This document shows, in pieces, positions 43,922-52,200 of a stretch of 64,000 nt of DNA. The DNA lies in NCBI RefSeq assembly GCF_018982885.2, contig NZ_CP081848.1, forward strand, positions 3,224,001 through 3,288,000, given 5' to 3'. This stretch comes from Polymorphobacter megasporae. GTDB taxonomy: Bacteria; Pseudomonadota; Alphaproteobacteria; Sphingomonadales; Sphingomonadaceae. The notes beneath the pieces are model-generated. The model saw nothing but the letters and a program-made list of their open reading frames with translations, was not told the origin of the DNA and did not search any database. How positions within the stretch are numbered: the first letter of the stretch is position 1; each line of letters opens with the position of its first letter. The position numbers were made by a program, and so were the translations under genes.

Positions 43922-44932
43922 ATGAAAGCCCCTGCGTCGCCGCCGACCAAGCTCGCCGAATTGATCGGAGCGAGTCCCGCGATCGTCAAGGTCCGCGCGC
44001 TCGTCGACCAACTCGCGGCGTCGTCGGTCTCGGTTCTCGTCACCGGGCCGTCGGGGAGCGGCAAGGAAGTCGTCGCGCAGCTGCTCCACCAGCGGAGCAG
44101 CCGTGCCGCCAAGCCATTCGTCGCGATCAACTGCGCCGCGATCCCCCGCGACCTCCTCGAAAGCGAGATCTTCGGACATGAAGCCGGGTCGTTCACCGGT
44201 GCCGCCAAGGCGCGTCGCGGGCGCTTCGAGCTCGCCGACACCGGCACCTTGTTCCTCGACGAGATCGGCGACATGCCCGCCGAGTTCCAGGTCAAGCTGC
44301 TGCGTATCCTCGAAACCCGGCTCGTCGAGCGCGTCGGCGGCATGCTCGCCTTCCCGGTCGACGTCCGGCTGATCGCGGCGACCAACGTCGATCTCGCCGA
44401 GGCGGTCGCGTCGGGGCGCTTCAGGGAGGACCTGTTCTACCGGCTGGCAGTCGTCGAGATCCGCCTTCCCGGCCTCGCCGAGCGCGCGAGCGACGTCCCC
44501 CTGCTGCTCGAACACTTCGCCCGCAACAGCGAACGCCCCCGGGTCGGCTTTACCGCGGGCGCGACCGACTATCTCGCCAGCCAGCCGTGGCGCGGGAACG
44601 TTCGCGAGCTCAGGAACTTCGTCGCTCGGGCAACCGCCCTCCACCCCGGCGCGCTGGTCGACCGGACCCTCGCGGCGACGTTGCTCCACGGTGAGAGGCA
44701 CATACTTGCCCTGCCGACGACGCTACCGCTCCCCGACCGCGGGCCGTGGCGCGACGGCGAGCCGATCGACCTCAAGGCGGTCCTCGACGACGTCGAGCAG
44801 GCGTATATCCGTGACGCCCTTGGCAGAACTGCGGGCGGCATCGCCGGGTCGGCGCGGCTGCTCGGCCTGCGCCGGACAACGCTGATCGAGAAGATGCGGC
44901 GGCTCCAGATCGAGCGCCCGGCGGATTGCTGA
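43922..44932 (+). CDS. Sigma-54 interaction protein, flagellar regulator type (FlbD/FleQ-like)
   Basis: 336 residues. AAA+ domain from residue 10 to about 240: Walker A GPSGSGKE (42-49), the sigma-54-contacting loop as GSFTGA at 89-94 (usual form GAFTGA), Walker B TLFLDEIGD and RLIAATN, sensor FREDLFYRL. Fis-type helix-turn-helix at the C-terminus (VEQAYIRDALGRTAGGIAGS, about 290-330). There is no N-terminal receiver. Followed convergently by fliS and fliD, which suggests flagellar gene control; this is context-based. Confidence 0.85.
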   Translation: MKAPASPPTKLAELIGASPAIVKVRALVDQLAASSVSVLVTGPSGSGKEVVAQLLHQRSSRAAKPFVAINCAAIPRDLLESEIFGHEAGSFTGAAKARRGRFELADTGTLFLDEIGDMPAEFQVKLLRILETRLVERVGGMLAFPVDVRLIAATNVDLAEAVASGRFREDLFYRLAVVEIRLPGLAERASDVPLLLEHFARNSERPRVGFTAGATDYLASQPWRGNVRELRNFVARATALHPGALVDRTLAATLLHGERHILALPTTLPLPDRGPWRDGEPIDLKAVLDDVEQAYIRDALGRTAGGIAGSARLLGLRRTTLIEKMRRLQIERPADC

Positions 44933-44933
44933 C

Positions 44934-45368
44934 CTATCTGGCCGTGACTTCGATCTTCCCCCACGCCCGCGCCAGCTCGCCGAGCTGGGTCGCGGCACCG
45001 GCGAACAGGTCGGCGCGGCGCTCGCTACTCGCGGCGACTGTCACCGCGCGAACCTGCGCATAGGCATCGGCCAGCGCCCGCGCGACGGTCCCGCCGCGGC
45101 CATGGTCGAGCGCGGCATCGAGGGCGTCGAGGATCCGCAAGCCCCGCGTCGTCGCCGCAACCCGAGCCGCCGCATCGCCAGCGGAAGTCGCAGCCGCCGC
45201 CGCCGCCAGCGCCTCGCGGCCGCCCGAGTAGAGCATCGCGACAAGGCCGTGCGGAGTCGCGGCGGCAATACGATCTCGGAGGTCGGCGTCGCGGTAGCGC
45301 CGCGCGATCGCCGCCGCCGGGTTCGGCATTACGTTGGCGCGCGGGGCAAAGGCATGGGCAAGCGACAT
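44934..45368 (-). CDS. fliS: Flagellar export chaperone FliS
   Basis: 144-residue helical protein that holds flagellin until export. The family's early signature YRDADLRDRIAAATPHGLVAMLYSGGREAL (AxPhxLvxmLYxG pattern) spans about 24-53, and the rest is an Ala-rich four-helix bundle. It is 10 bases behind fliD on the same strand, the usual fliD-fliS pair. N-terminal 20 residues are less conserved. Stop lies one base from the stop of the sigma-54 activator gene. Confidence 0.85.
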   Translation of the reverse strand: MSLAHAFAPRANVMPNPAAAIARRYRDADLRDRIAAATPHGLVAMLYSGGREALAAAAAATSAGDAAARVAATTRGLRILDALDAALDHGRGGTVARALADAYAQVRAVTVAASSERRADLFAGAATQLGELARAWGKIEVTAR

Positions 45369-45378
45369 CGACGTCTCC

Positions 45379-46839
45379 TCAGTTAGTCGTCTGGTTCCAC
45401 GCCTTGATCTGCTCGTCGAGAAAGGCCTGGGTCGATTTGGAGGCGGCGACGGCGGCCTCCATCGCGGCGTATTGCTTCACCAGCGTCGCCCGGTACGTCG
45501 TCATCCGCGCGTCGAGGGTAGCCCGCTCGGACGCGATCGCGGTCGTCTCGCGGGCGTAGCGGTTCGAGGCGTCACCAGTCTTTGTCACCGCAGCGAAGTC
45601 GGCGGCGAGCGCGGTCAGCGCCCCCTTGGTCGCGCCGCTGGCGGTCAGCCCGACGAGGATCTTCTCGGCGGCATCGGGGTAAGCGGCGACGGCGGCCCCA
45701 AGCCTCGTCTCGTCGACGCTTAGCGTTCCGTCGCGCGCCGTTGTGATGCCGAGATCGGCCAGCCGAGATGGCACCCCCGCCGCCACACTGCCGGTTACAC
45801 TCGACGTCAATGCGGCGAGCTGCTGCTCGAAGCGCCGCATCGTTGCATCGCCGACCAATGCCCCCGCCGGATCCGACGTCGTCGCGGTATGGGTCAGCCC
45901 CTTGGCGGTCGCGCTGACCGCGTTGAGCGCCGCGACGAGGTCGCGGATCGCGCTCTTCAGGCCGTCGCCGTCGCGGGTCGCGGCGATCGTCACCGTCGTC
46001 CCCGGAGATGCTTTGCGAAGGTCGAGCGTCACCCCGTCGATCAGGTCGGAGAAGTGGTTCGTCGGGCGCTTGATCGCGATCCCGTCGACGGTAAGCGAGG
46101 CGTCATGGGCGGTCGCGGCGACCGTCATCGTGCTGGCTGCCGGCGTGTAGACGAAGCGGTTGAGCCCGGTATCGGCGACGCCGTCCGCGCTGGCCCCTGG
46201 GTCGGCGGCGACGATGAACGCCGAAGCCGCGCCCCCCGGGCCCTTGAGGACGAGGCGGGCGCCGGTTGAGTCGGCGATGATGCTCGCGACGACCGCGGTC
46301 GCGTTGCCCTTTTGCGCGGCATTGATCGCGTCGCGGAGCCCCGTCAGGCTGTTGTTTGTCGGGTCGATCGTGACCGTGATCGGCGCGGCCGTTCCCCCGG
46401 CAAAGCCGAAGCCGCCCTGCCCGTCGCTCGTCGCGGTGCCGAAGGTCAGCGTCAGGGTGCCGAGCCCGACCGGCGCGGCGGGTGACGCGACCGTCCCGGC
46501 GACGAGGGTCTGCCCGGCGGCGAGGGCATTGACGACGATGTCGATCGGGTCGAGCAACGGCGTCGCCCCGCTGGTCGCGCTCGCGGCGACCACCGCCGGA
46601 TCGCTGCTTGACGGCAAGGGCCCGAGCGCGCCGCCGACGGTCCGCGACGACAGCGCCGTGATCAGCCCGCTCAGCCCCGAGTTGACTTGAGACACGCCCG
46701 AGATGCGCGCGTCGTTGACCGTCGACCGCGTGGTCAGCGCGGTGTCGCGCGGGTCGTGCTGCGCCTTGACCAGCGCGTCGATCAGCGCGGTCGTGTCGAG
46801 CCCCGATCCAACCCCGAGCGTGGTGAGGATGCTGGTCAT
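45379..46839 (-). CDS. fliD: Flagellar filament capping protein FliD (hook-associated protein 2)
   Basis: 486 residues. FliD_N domain at the start (GVGSGLDTTALIDALVKAQ), Thr/Ala-rich middle, and a FliD_C domain (about 230-460) with TFxxLIDGVTLDL-like and SDPAGALVGDATMRRFEQQL. Coiled ends pack in the pentameric cap on which flagellin subunits assemble. No cysteine, as usual for exported axial proteins. Transcribed toward fliS. Region upstream (46840-46939) has TTAAC half-sites but no sigma-54 promoter. Confidence 0.92.
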   Translation of the reverse strand: MTSILTTLGVGSGLDTTALIDALVKAQHDPRDTALTTRSTVNDARISGVSQVNSGLSGLITALSSRTVGGALGPLPSSSDPAVVAASATSGATPLLDPIDIVVNALAAGQTLVAGTVASPAAPVGLGTLTLTFGTATSDGQGGFGFAGGTAAPITVTIDPTNNSLTGLRDAINAAQKGNATAVVASIIADSTGARLVLKGPGGAASAFIVAADPGASADGVADTGLNRFVYTPAASTMTVAATAHDASLTVDGIAIKRPTNHFSDLIDGVTLDLRKASPGTTVTIAATRDGDGLKSAIRDLVAALNAVSATAKGLTHTATTSDPAGALVGDATMRRFEQQLAALTSSVTGSVAAGVPSRLADLGITTARDGTLSVDETRLGAAVAAYPDAAEKILVGLTASGATKGALTALAADFAAVTKTGDASNRYARETTAIASERATLDARMTTYRATLVKQYAAMEAAVAASKSTQAFLDEQIKAWNQTTN

Positions 46840-46939
46840 GTCAGGTTAACGTCTTGTCGCACCCAAGGCTTAGCCGCGTCTGTTACGGAACCGGGTTGGC
46901 GGGCATCAGTTTGAGCGAGACCATTAAAGGGTTTCGCCG

Positions 46940-48223
46940 ATGCTCCGTGATCTCTTCCCCCGGCGGCTCCTGCAATGGCTCGGCCCGCTCATCGCTGCCG
47001 GCTTTACCGCGCTGGTTGTCGCGACGATCGTCGTCCTGTCCGGCATCCCCAATCTGGCCGCGACCACCCCGCACCCGCAGCTGTGGGCGAAGTTCCTCCA
47101 TTTCGTCTTCAGCCGCTCGGTCTCGTTCCACTCGAGTGACCTGACCCCACCGGCCGATCTCAACAGCCCGAACCGGGTCGCACTTGGGGCGGCGCATTAC
47201 GCCAACGTCTGCGCCAATTGCCACGGCGCGCCGGGAACCGGCCAGAACCCGATCGCGCTCGCGATGACCCCGCGCCCGCCGTATTTGCCCGCCCAGATCA
47301 AAGACTTGAATGATAAGGAGATTTTCTGGGTTCTGAAGCACGGCGTCAAGTATAGCGCGATGCCCGGCTGGCCGACCCAGCTTCGCGACGACGAAATCTG
47401 GTCGATGGTCGCCTTCGTCAAGACATTGCCCGACCTGAAGTACGACATCTACCGCCGCGTTGCGCTCGGCGAGAGCGCCAGCGGCAACGCCAACCTCCCC
47501 CGGATCGACTTCGGCAGCGACCCGGTTCTGCGCCCCTATGTCAGCCACAATTCGACGATCCCGCAGGGCGACATCAACCATTATGTCTTCCCGGCGACCG
47601 GCCCCGACCAGTTCGGCCAGACCGGCGCGGTGATCGAAACCTGCTCGCGCTGCCACGGGTCGGCGGGGACCGGGCGGGCGGTCGGGGCCTTCCCCAACCT
47701 CGCGATCCTCAGCCAGCAGTATATCGCCAGCGCACTGACTTCGTTCGCCAGCGGCAAGCGCCACAGCGCCTACATGCAGACCGTCGCCGACCAGCTCTCA
47801 CCGCAGCAGATCCAGCAGGTTGCGGCGTATTATTCGAGCCAGCCCAAGGCGAAGTCGCTCGCTGCGGCGACCTTCCAGGTCCCCGCTGCCGACGTTGCCT
47901 ACGGCCAGCAGATTGCCCTTCAGGGCCTGCGTGATCGCAAGATCGGCGCGTGCAGCGGCTGCCACGCCTTGGCCGACGCCGATGTTCGCGCCTACCCGCG
48001 CCTCAACGGCCAGAACGAGGATTATCTGATCAACCAGCTCAAGCTGTTCCGTGCCGGTGGCCGTGGTAACTCGGGCAAATACAACCCGATGGTTGGTGTG
48101 GCAAAGAACCTGACCGATCGCGAGATCGGCGCGGTGTCAGCCTACTACGCCGCCCAGACGCCGTATGGCGCTAATGTTCTCAAGGCCGAAGCCAAGCTCG
48201 TCCAACCCCAGCGTGGCAGCTGA
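46940..48223 (+). CDS. Membrane-anchored triheme cytochrome c
   Basis: 427 residues. N-terminal membrane helix (about 12-35). Three class I haem sites: C91-A-N-C94-H95, C235-S-R-C238-H239 and C338-S-G-C341-H342, each followed by a cytochrome c-like domain with a Met ligand (MPGW, MxxV and similar). Domain layout resembles the subunits that feed alcohol dehydrogenases or terminal oxidases, but no dehydrogenase is beside it. Stands alone; starts behind AAGGG. Function in electron transfer is safe; the partner is unknown. Confidence 0.88.
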   Translation: MLRDLFPRRLLQWLGPLIAAGFTALVVATIVVLSGIPNLAATTPHPQLWAKFLHFVFSRSVSFHSSDLTPPADLNSPNRVALGAAHYANVCANCHGAPGTGQNPIALAMTPRPPYLPAQIKDLNDKEIFWVLKHGVKYSAMPGWPTQLRDDEIWSMVAFVKTLPDLKYDIYRRVALGESASGNANLPRIDFGSDPVLRPYVSHNSTIPQGDINHYVFPATGPDQFGQTGAVIETCSRCHGSAGTGRAVGAFPNLAILSQQYIASALTSFASGKRHSAYMQTVADQLSPQQIQQVAAYYSSQPKAKSLAAATFQVPAADVAYGQQIALQGLRDRKIGACSGCHALADADVRAYPRLNGQNEDYLINQLKLFRAGGRGNSGKYNPMVGVAKNLTDREIGAVSAYYAAQTPYGANVLKAEAKLVQPQRGS

Positions 48224-48384
48224 GATAACCGAGGGACACTAAACGTATCTTGGAAATTGCCGCGGCGAGAATCAGCGAGATATGCTCTCGCCACCTGTTG
48301 TGATCGCCGCGGCAACTGACGATGAGAAGGCGCACTCCCTCGCCCGTTGGCGACTCGACGGTGTGACTATGATCATTGGCATGG

Positions 48385-48397
48385 GTGTAGGACAGCG
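48385..48397 (-). repeat. Solo copy of the CGCTGTCCTACAC word
   Basis: GTGTAGGACAGCG on the plus strand is the 13-base left end of the ~135-bp repeat found at 21898 and 49085, but here no right end follows. It lies just after the stop of the TRIC-like gene. Confidence 0.4.
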
Positions 48398-48402
48398 CCG
48401 CT

Positions 48403-49029
48403 TTACCGGTCCCGGTAGCCGGGAAGTGTCAGGCCGCATCCGAGCGCTGCGGCTCGCACGCCGAAGCAGGCGATGACGCCTGCGCCGCCAGCGACGAAGG
48501 TCGACGCCCCGGCCTGCGTCCCGACGACATAGACGACCGCCCCCAGCGCCGCCGCCGATACATAGATTTCGCGGCTGAGCAGGACCGACGGCTCATTCGC
48601 CAGCAGGTCGCGGATGATCCCGCCGAAGCTCGCGGTGAGCACGCCCATCGCCACCTGCGCGACCGGCGGCACCCCGTACGCCGCGCCCTTCGCCGCACCG
48701 ATCACCGCATACGCCGCCATTCCCGCCGCATCGAGCCACAGCAAGGTGCGCAACCGCCAGCGATCGGCCTGGAGCAGCCAGACAAGCGCGGCGGCAACGA
48801 TACACACCCCGAGATAGTCGCTGCGATGGACCCAGAATACAGGTGCGCCGATCAGCAGGTCGCGGAGCGTGCCGCCGCCGACCCCGGTCACCGCAGCGAA
48901 GAAGACGAACGTCACGATGGTCTGCTTCGCCCGCGCCGCCGCGAGCGCGCCGGTTGCGGCAAATACCGCGACCCCGGCATAGTCGAGGACGGCGATCAGG
49001 GGGGTAACGTCGGCGAACCCGGCGATCAT
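48403..49029 (-). CDS. Trimeric intracellular cation channel-like membrane protein (UPF0126/YicG)
   Basis: 208 residues with seven hydrophobic helices in two similar halves. Each half has the Gly-rich kink: GVGGGTLRDLLIG near 47-59 and ASFGGIIRDLLANEP near 133-147. This is the TRIC pore signature. Prokaryotic TRIC proteins conduct K+. The role here is unproven. The start at 49029 (MIAGFADVTPL) is taken in preference to a more distal one at 49077, which would add polar residues from the neighbouring repeat. Confidence 0.85.
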   Translation of the reverse strand: MIAGFADVTPLIAVLDYAGVAVFAATGALAAARAKQTIVTFVFFAAVTGVGGGTLRDLLIGAPVFWVHRSDYLGVCIVAAALVWLLQADRWRLRTLLWLDAAGMAAYAVIGAAKGAAYGVPPVAQVAMGVLTASFGGIIRDLLANEPSVLLSREIYVSAAALGAVVYVVGTQAGASTFVAGGAGVIACFGVRAAALGCGLTLPGYRDR

Positions 49030-49084
49030 GCCACTTCTACTCCGACGCGAGTCGAGACCGTTTCTTTCGCGCAACAATATTCCA

Positions 49085-49219
49085 AAGTTGATGAAGTTGA
49101 CGCCACGTCGGAATGAAACGCGGCTCCCCGTCGGGCTCCTGAAGGGTCTGCGAGGTTCCGAAGGGTGAGGGTGAGCGCCATGCCACGAGTCTGACGATCG
49201 CAGGGCGTGTAGGACAGCG
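49085..49219 (-). repeat. ~135-bp interspersed repeat, copy 2
   Basis: On the minus strand it begins CGCTGTCCTACACGCCCT and ends GGCGTCAACTTCATCAACTT, as in copy 1 at 21898-22033. The last 37 bases match copy 1 at all but three or four positions, while the middle is unlike it although of equal length. Confidence 0.7.
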
Positions 49220-49307
49220 GTTTCTTCGACCCTGAAACGGCGGCTCGATGAATACCGGAAGCAGGGCCGACCACGCGGGCGCGAGGCGCGACGCGAGGCT
49301 TAGTTAC

Positions 49308-49383
49308 TGTCATCCCCGCGAAAGCGGGCACCCAAGGTCGCCAACGATCGTGACCTTGGGTCCCCGCTTTCGCGGGGATGACA
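49308..49383. repeat. Palindromic repeat, copy 5
   Basis: The most regular copy. Arms TGTCATCCCCGCGAAAGCGG and CCGCTTTCGCGGGGATGACA extend through CACCCAAGGTC and GACCTTGGGTC, with a 12-base centre. The hairpin would have about 32 paired positions with one mismatch. Confidence 0.92.
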
Positions 49384-49497
49384 CTGATTAAGCCTCGCGT
49401 CCTCGCGTACTCGCAGCCTTGCGTCCCCGGCTGCAAACCTCGCCCCCTTCCCACCGCGCGCGCTGCACGTTACCGCTACCATCGGGGGGATCGTAAC

Positions 49498-50694
49498 ATG
49501 CACATGAGTCCAACCGAGGTCTTTCTCCTCGCGCTGCTGATCGTCTTCACCGCGCCGTACCTCGTCTGGCGGGTCGCCCGGACCGACTACTGGGCACCCC
49601 TCGTCGTCGTCCAGATCGTCGGCGGCATCCTGCTCGGCCCCGGCGTCCTCGGCACCGCCGCCCCGTCTTATTACGCGACGATCTTCACCCCCGCGACGAT
49701 CGGCTCATTGAACGGCATCGCGGCATGGGCGGTGATGATGTTCGTCTGGGTTGCTGGAATCGAGCTCGACCTCGGCGAGGCGTGGCAGCGCCGCCGCGAG
49801 ACCGGGACCACGGCAGGTCTCGCGCTCGTCATGCCGTTGATCGCGGGAAGTCTCGCAGCGATCGTGATGCTCCAGTTTCCCGGCTGGCGCGGACCGGCGG
49901 GGGCGACGTGGCAGGTCGTCCTTGGCATCGGCATGGCATGCGCGGTCACCGCGTTGCCGATCCTCGTGCTGTTCCTCGAGAAGCTCGACATCCTGCGGAC
50001 GCCGTTCGGCCAGCGCGTCCTGCGCTATGCGAGCCTCGACGACGTCGCGATCTGGGGCGTCCTCGCGCTGATCCTGCTCGACTGGAACCGGGTCGGGCGG
50101 CAGGCGGGATTCTTCATCGGCTTCGCGGTCGCGACGGTTGTGTTCCGCTGGATCATGGCGCGGTCGACCGAGCGGGACCGCTGGTATCTCAGCCTGATCT
50201 GGCTCGCCGGCTGCGGATTCGCCGCCGACTGGGCCGGGTTGCACTATATGGTCGGCGCCTTCCTGTCGGGCGCGGTGCTCGATGCGAAGTGGTTCGACCG
50301 CGAGGCGATCGACCGCTTCCGCCACTTCGTCCTGCTCGCGGTGATGCCGGTGTTTTTCCTGTCGACGGGCCTGAAGACGCAGTGGAACGTCGGCGGCGTA
50401 TCGGTCTTCGCGGCCGCCGCGCTGTTGCTCGCAGCGTCGGTAGGAGGCAAGCTGATCGGGGTTCACATCGCCGGACGCCTGCTCAAGTGGCGGCCCGGCG
50501 AGGCGTCCATCATCGGGTGGCTGCTTCAGACCAAGGCACTGATCATGATCATCTTCGCAAACATCCTGCTCGATCGCGCGATCATCACCAACGAGATCTT
50601 CACCGCGCTGCTGCTGATGGCGCTGGGCAGCACGATGCTGACGATCCCGGTCGTGACGCCGCGGCTCGCCCGCTACTTCCGGGCGACGCCGTGA
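49498..50694 (+). CDS. Cation:proton antiporter (CPA2/KefB-like membrane domain)
   Basis: 398 residues, 11-12 hydrophobic helices. N-terminal APLVVVQIVGGILLGPGVLG is typical of Na+/H+ exchanger domains of the CPA2 superfamily, and the core helix YASLDDVAIWGVL carries the Asp-Asp ion site. There is no cytoplasmic RCK/KTN domain, so it is not a full KefB. Exchanges K+ or Na+ for protons; ion not predictable. Start ATG at 49498 with GGGGGGA eight bases upstream; a second ATG six bases later is possible. Confidence 0.87.
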   Translation: MHMSPTEVFLLALLIVFTAPYLVWRVARTDYWAPLVVVQIVGGILLGPGVLGTAAPSYYATIFTPATIGSLNGIAAWAVMMFVWVAGIELDLGEAWQRRRETGTTAGLALVMPLIAGSLAAIVMLQFPGWRGPAGATWQVVLGIGMACAVTALPILVLFLEKLDILRTPFGQRVLRYASLDDVAIWGVLALILLDWNRVGRQAGFFIGFAVATVVFRWIMARSTERDRWYLSLIWLAGCGFAADWAGLHYMVGAFLSGAVLDAKWFDREAIDRFRHFVLLAVMPVFFLSTGLKTQWNVGGVSVFAAAALLLAASVGGKLIGVHIAGRLLKWRPGEASIIGWLLQTKALIMIIFANILLDRAIITNEIFTALLLMALGSTMLTIPVVTPRLARYFRATP

Positions 50695-50704
50695 CCCCGG
50701 CAAA

Positions 50705-52099
50705 CTACATGTGGATCGGCTTGCCCTGCACCGCCATCGCCGCTTCCTTGAGCGCTTCGGAATGCGTCGGGTGGGCGTGGCAGGTGTAGGCGATGTCCTC
50801 CGACGACCCGCCAAACTCCATCACCGCCGCCGCCTCGGCGATCATCGCCCCCGCCATCGACCCGAGGATGTGGACGCCGAGGACGCGGTCGGTCGCAGCA
50901 TCGGCGAGGACCTTGACGAAGCCGTCGGTCTCGCGGTTCGCCTTCGCCCGGCTGTTGGCGCTGAACGGGAACTTGCCGGATTTATACTCGACGCCCGCCG
51001 CCTTGAGTTCCTCCTCGGTCCGGCCGACCGAGGCGACTTCGGGCTGGGTATAGACCACCGCCGGGATGACCGCGTGGTTGACCAGCCCGTTGAGCCCGGC
51101 GATGTTTTCAGCGCAGGCGATGCCCTCGTCCTCGGCCTTGTGCGCGAGCATCGGCCCGGGGACGACGTCGCCGATCGCCCAGATGCCCGCGACGCTCGTC
51201 GAGAAGTCGGCGTTGATCGGCACGCGTCCGCGCTCGTCGAGCTTGAGCCCCGTCGCGGCGAGGTTGAGCCCATCGGTGTTCGGCCGCCGCCCGATCGACA
51301 GGAGGACGATGTCGGCGGCAATCTCCTCGCGCGCGCCGCCCTTCGCTGGTTCGACGACGACGATCGCCCCCGCCCCGTCGCGCCGCGCTTCGATCACCTT
51401 GGTCGCGGTCTTGAGGACCATGCCCTGCTTGACCAGCAGCTTGGCGAAGGCGATCCCGACCTCGGCGTCCATCGCGGGCACGACACGGTCGGCGTATTCG
51501 ACGACGGTGACCTTCGCGCCGAGCCGCCGCCACACCGACCCCATCTCGAGCCCGATATAGCCGCCGCCGATGATCACCAAATGCTCGGGCACCTTCGGCA
51601 GCGCGAGCGCCTCGGTCGAGGTGATGAGCACTTCGCCGTCGGGGACCATGCCGGGGAGGAGCAAAACCTCCGACCCCGTCGCGATGATGAAGTTCTTCGC
51701 GGTGATGCTGCGGTCGCCAACCTTGAGCGTCTTCGCGTCAGTGAAGCTGCCCTCGCCCTTGATCCACTCGACCTTGTTCTTCTTGAACAGGAAGGCGACG
51801 CCGTCGGTCAGTTCGCGGACCGCCTTGTCCTTTTCACCCATCAATGTCGGGACATCGATATCCACGCTCGGAAAGGTGATGCCGAACTTCTTGAGGTGGC
51901 CACCGCGCGCCTCGTCGTAATATTCGGATGCGTGGAGGAGCGACTTCGACGGGATGCAGCCGACGTTGAGGCACGTGCCCCCGAGCCGGTCGCGCTTCTC
52001 GATGCACGCGGTCTTGAGCCCGAGTTGCGCGGCGCGGATCGCGGCGACATACCCCCCGGGGCCGGAGCCGATCACTACTACGTCGAAGTCGTCGGCCAT
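50705..52099 (-). CDS. lpdA: Dihydrolipoyl dehydrogenase (E3)
   Basis: 464 residues. FAD-binding GSGPGGYVAAIRAAQ (11-25), redox pair C43 and C48 in GGTCLNVGCIPSK, NAD-binding GGGYIGLEMGSVW, and the C-terminal His-Glu in HAHPTHSEAL. Reoxidises the lipoyl groups of the 2-oxoglutarate dehydrogenase complex, whose E1 and E2 genes are on the same strand upstream. An oppositely oriented MscS gene lies between lpdA and sucB. The ATG at 52099 gives the standard N-terminus. Confidence 0.95.
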   Translation of the reverse strand: MADDFDVVVIGSGPGGYVAAIRAAQLGLKTACIEKRDRLGGTCLNVGCIPSKSLLHASEYYDEARGGHLKKFGITFPSVDIDVPTLMGEKDKAVRELTDGVAFLFKKNKVEWIKGEGSFTDAKTLKVGDRSITAKNFIIATGSEVLLLPGMVPDGEVLITSTEALALPKVPEHLVIIGGGYIGLEMGSVWRRLGAKVTVVEYADRVVPAMDAEVGIAFAKLLVKQGMVLKTATKVIEARRDGAGAIVVVEPAKGGAREEIAADIVLLSIGRRPNTDGLNLAATGLKLDERGRVPINADFSTSVAGIWAIGDVVPGPMLAHKAEDEGIACAENIAGLNGLVNHAVIPAVVYTQPEVASVGRTEEELKAAGVEYKSGKFPFSANSRAKANRETDGFVKVLADAATDRVLGVHILGSMAGAMIAEAAAVMEFGGSSEDIAYTCHAHPTHSEALKEAAMAVQGKPIHM

Positions 52100-52200
52100 G
52101 TCGTACCCTCGCTGGCGCTGCACCGCAGCAGATAGGCGGTCGGGACCCGTCGCGCTACCCCGAGGGGGAACCAACGTCGTCCGCGACCAGTTTGCCGACG

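Larger units (their letters stand above)
49030..49497. other. 468-bp intergenic region with two repeats
   Basis: It separates two divergent transport genes. Contains the ~135-bp repeat (49085-49219) and palindromic repeat copy 5 (49308-49383). The remainder (49384-49497) probably carries the promoter of the antiporter gene; no protein-coding gene is supported. Confidence 0.6.
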
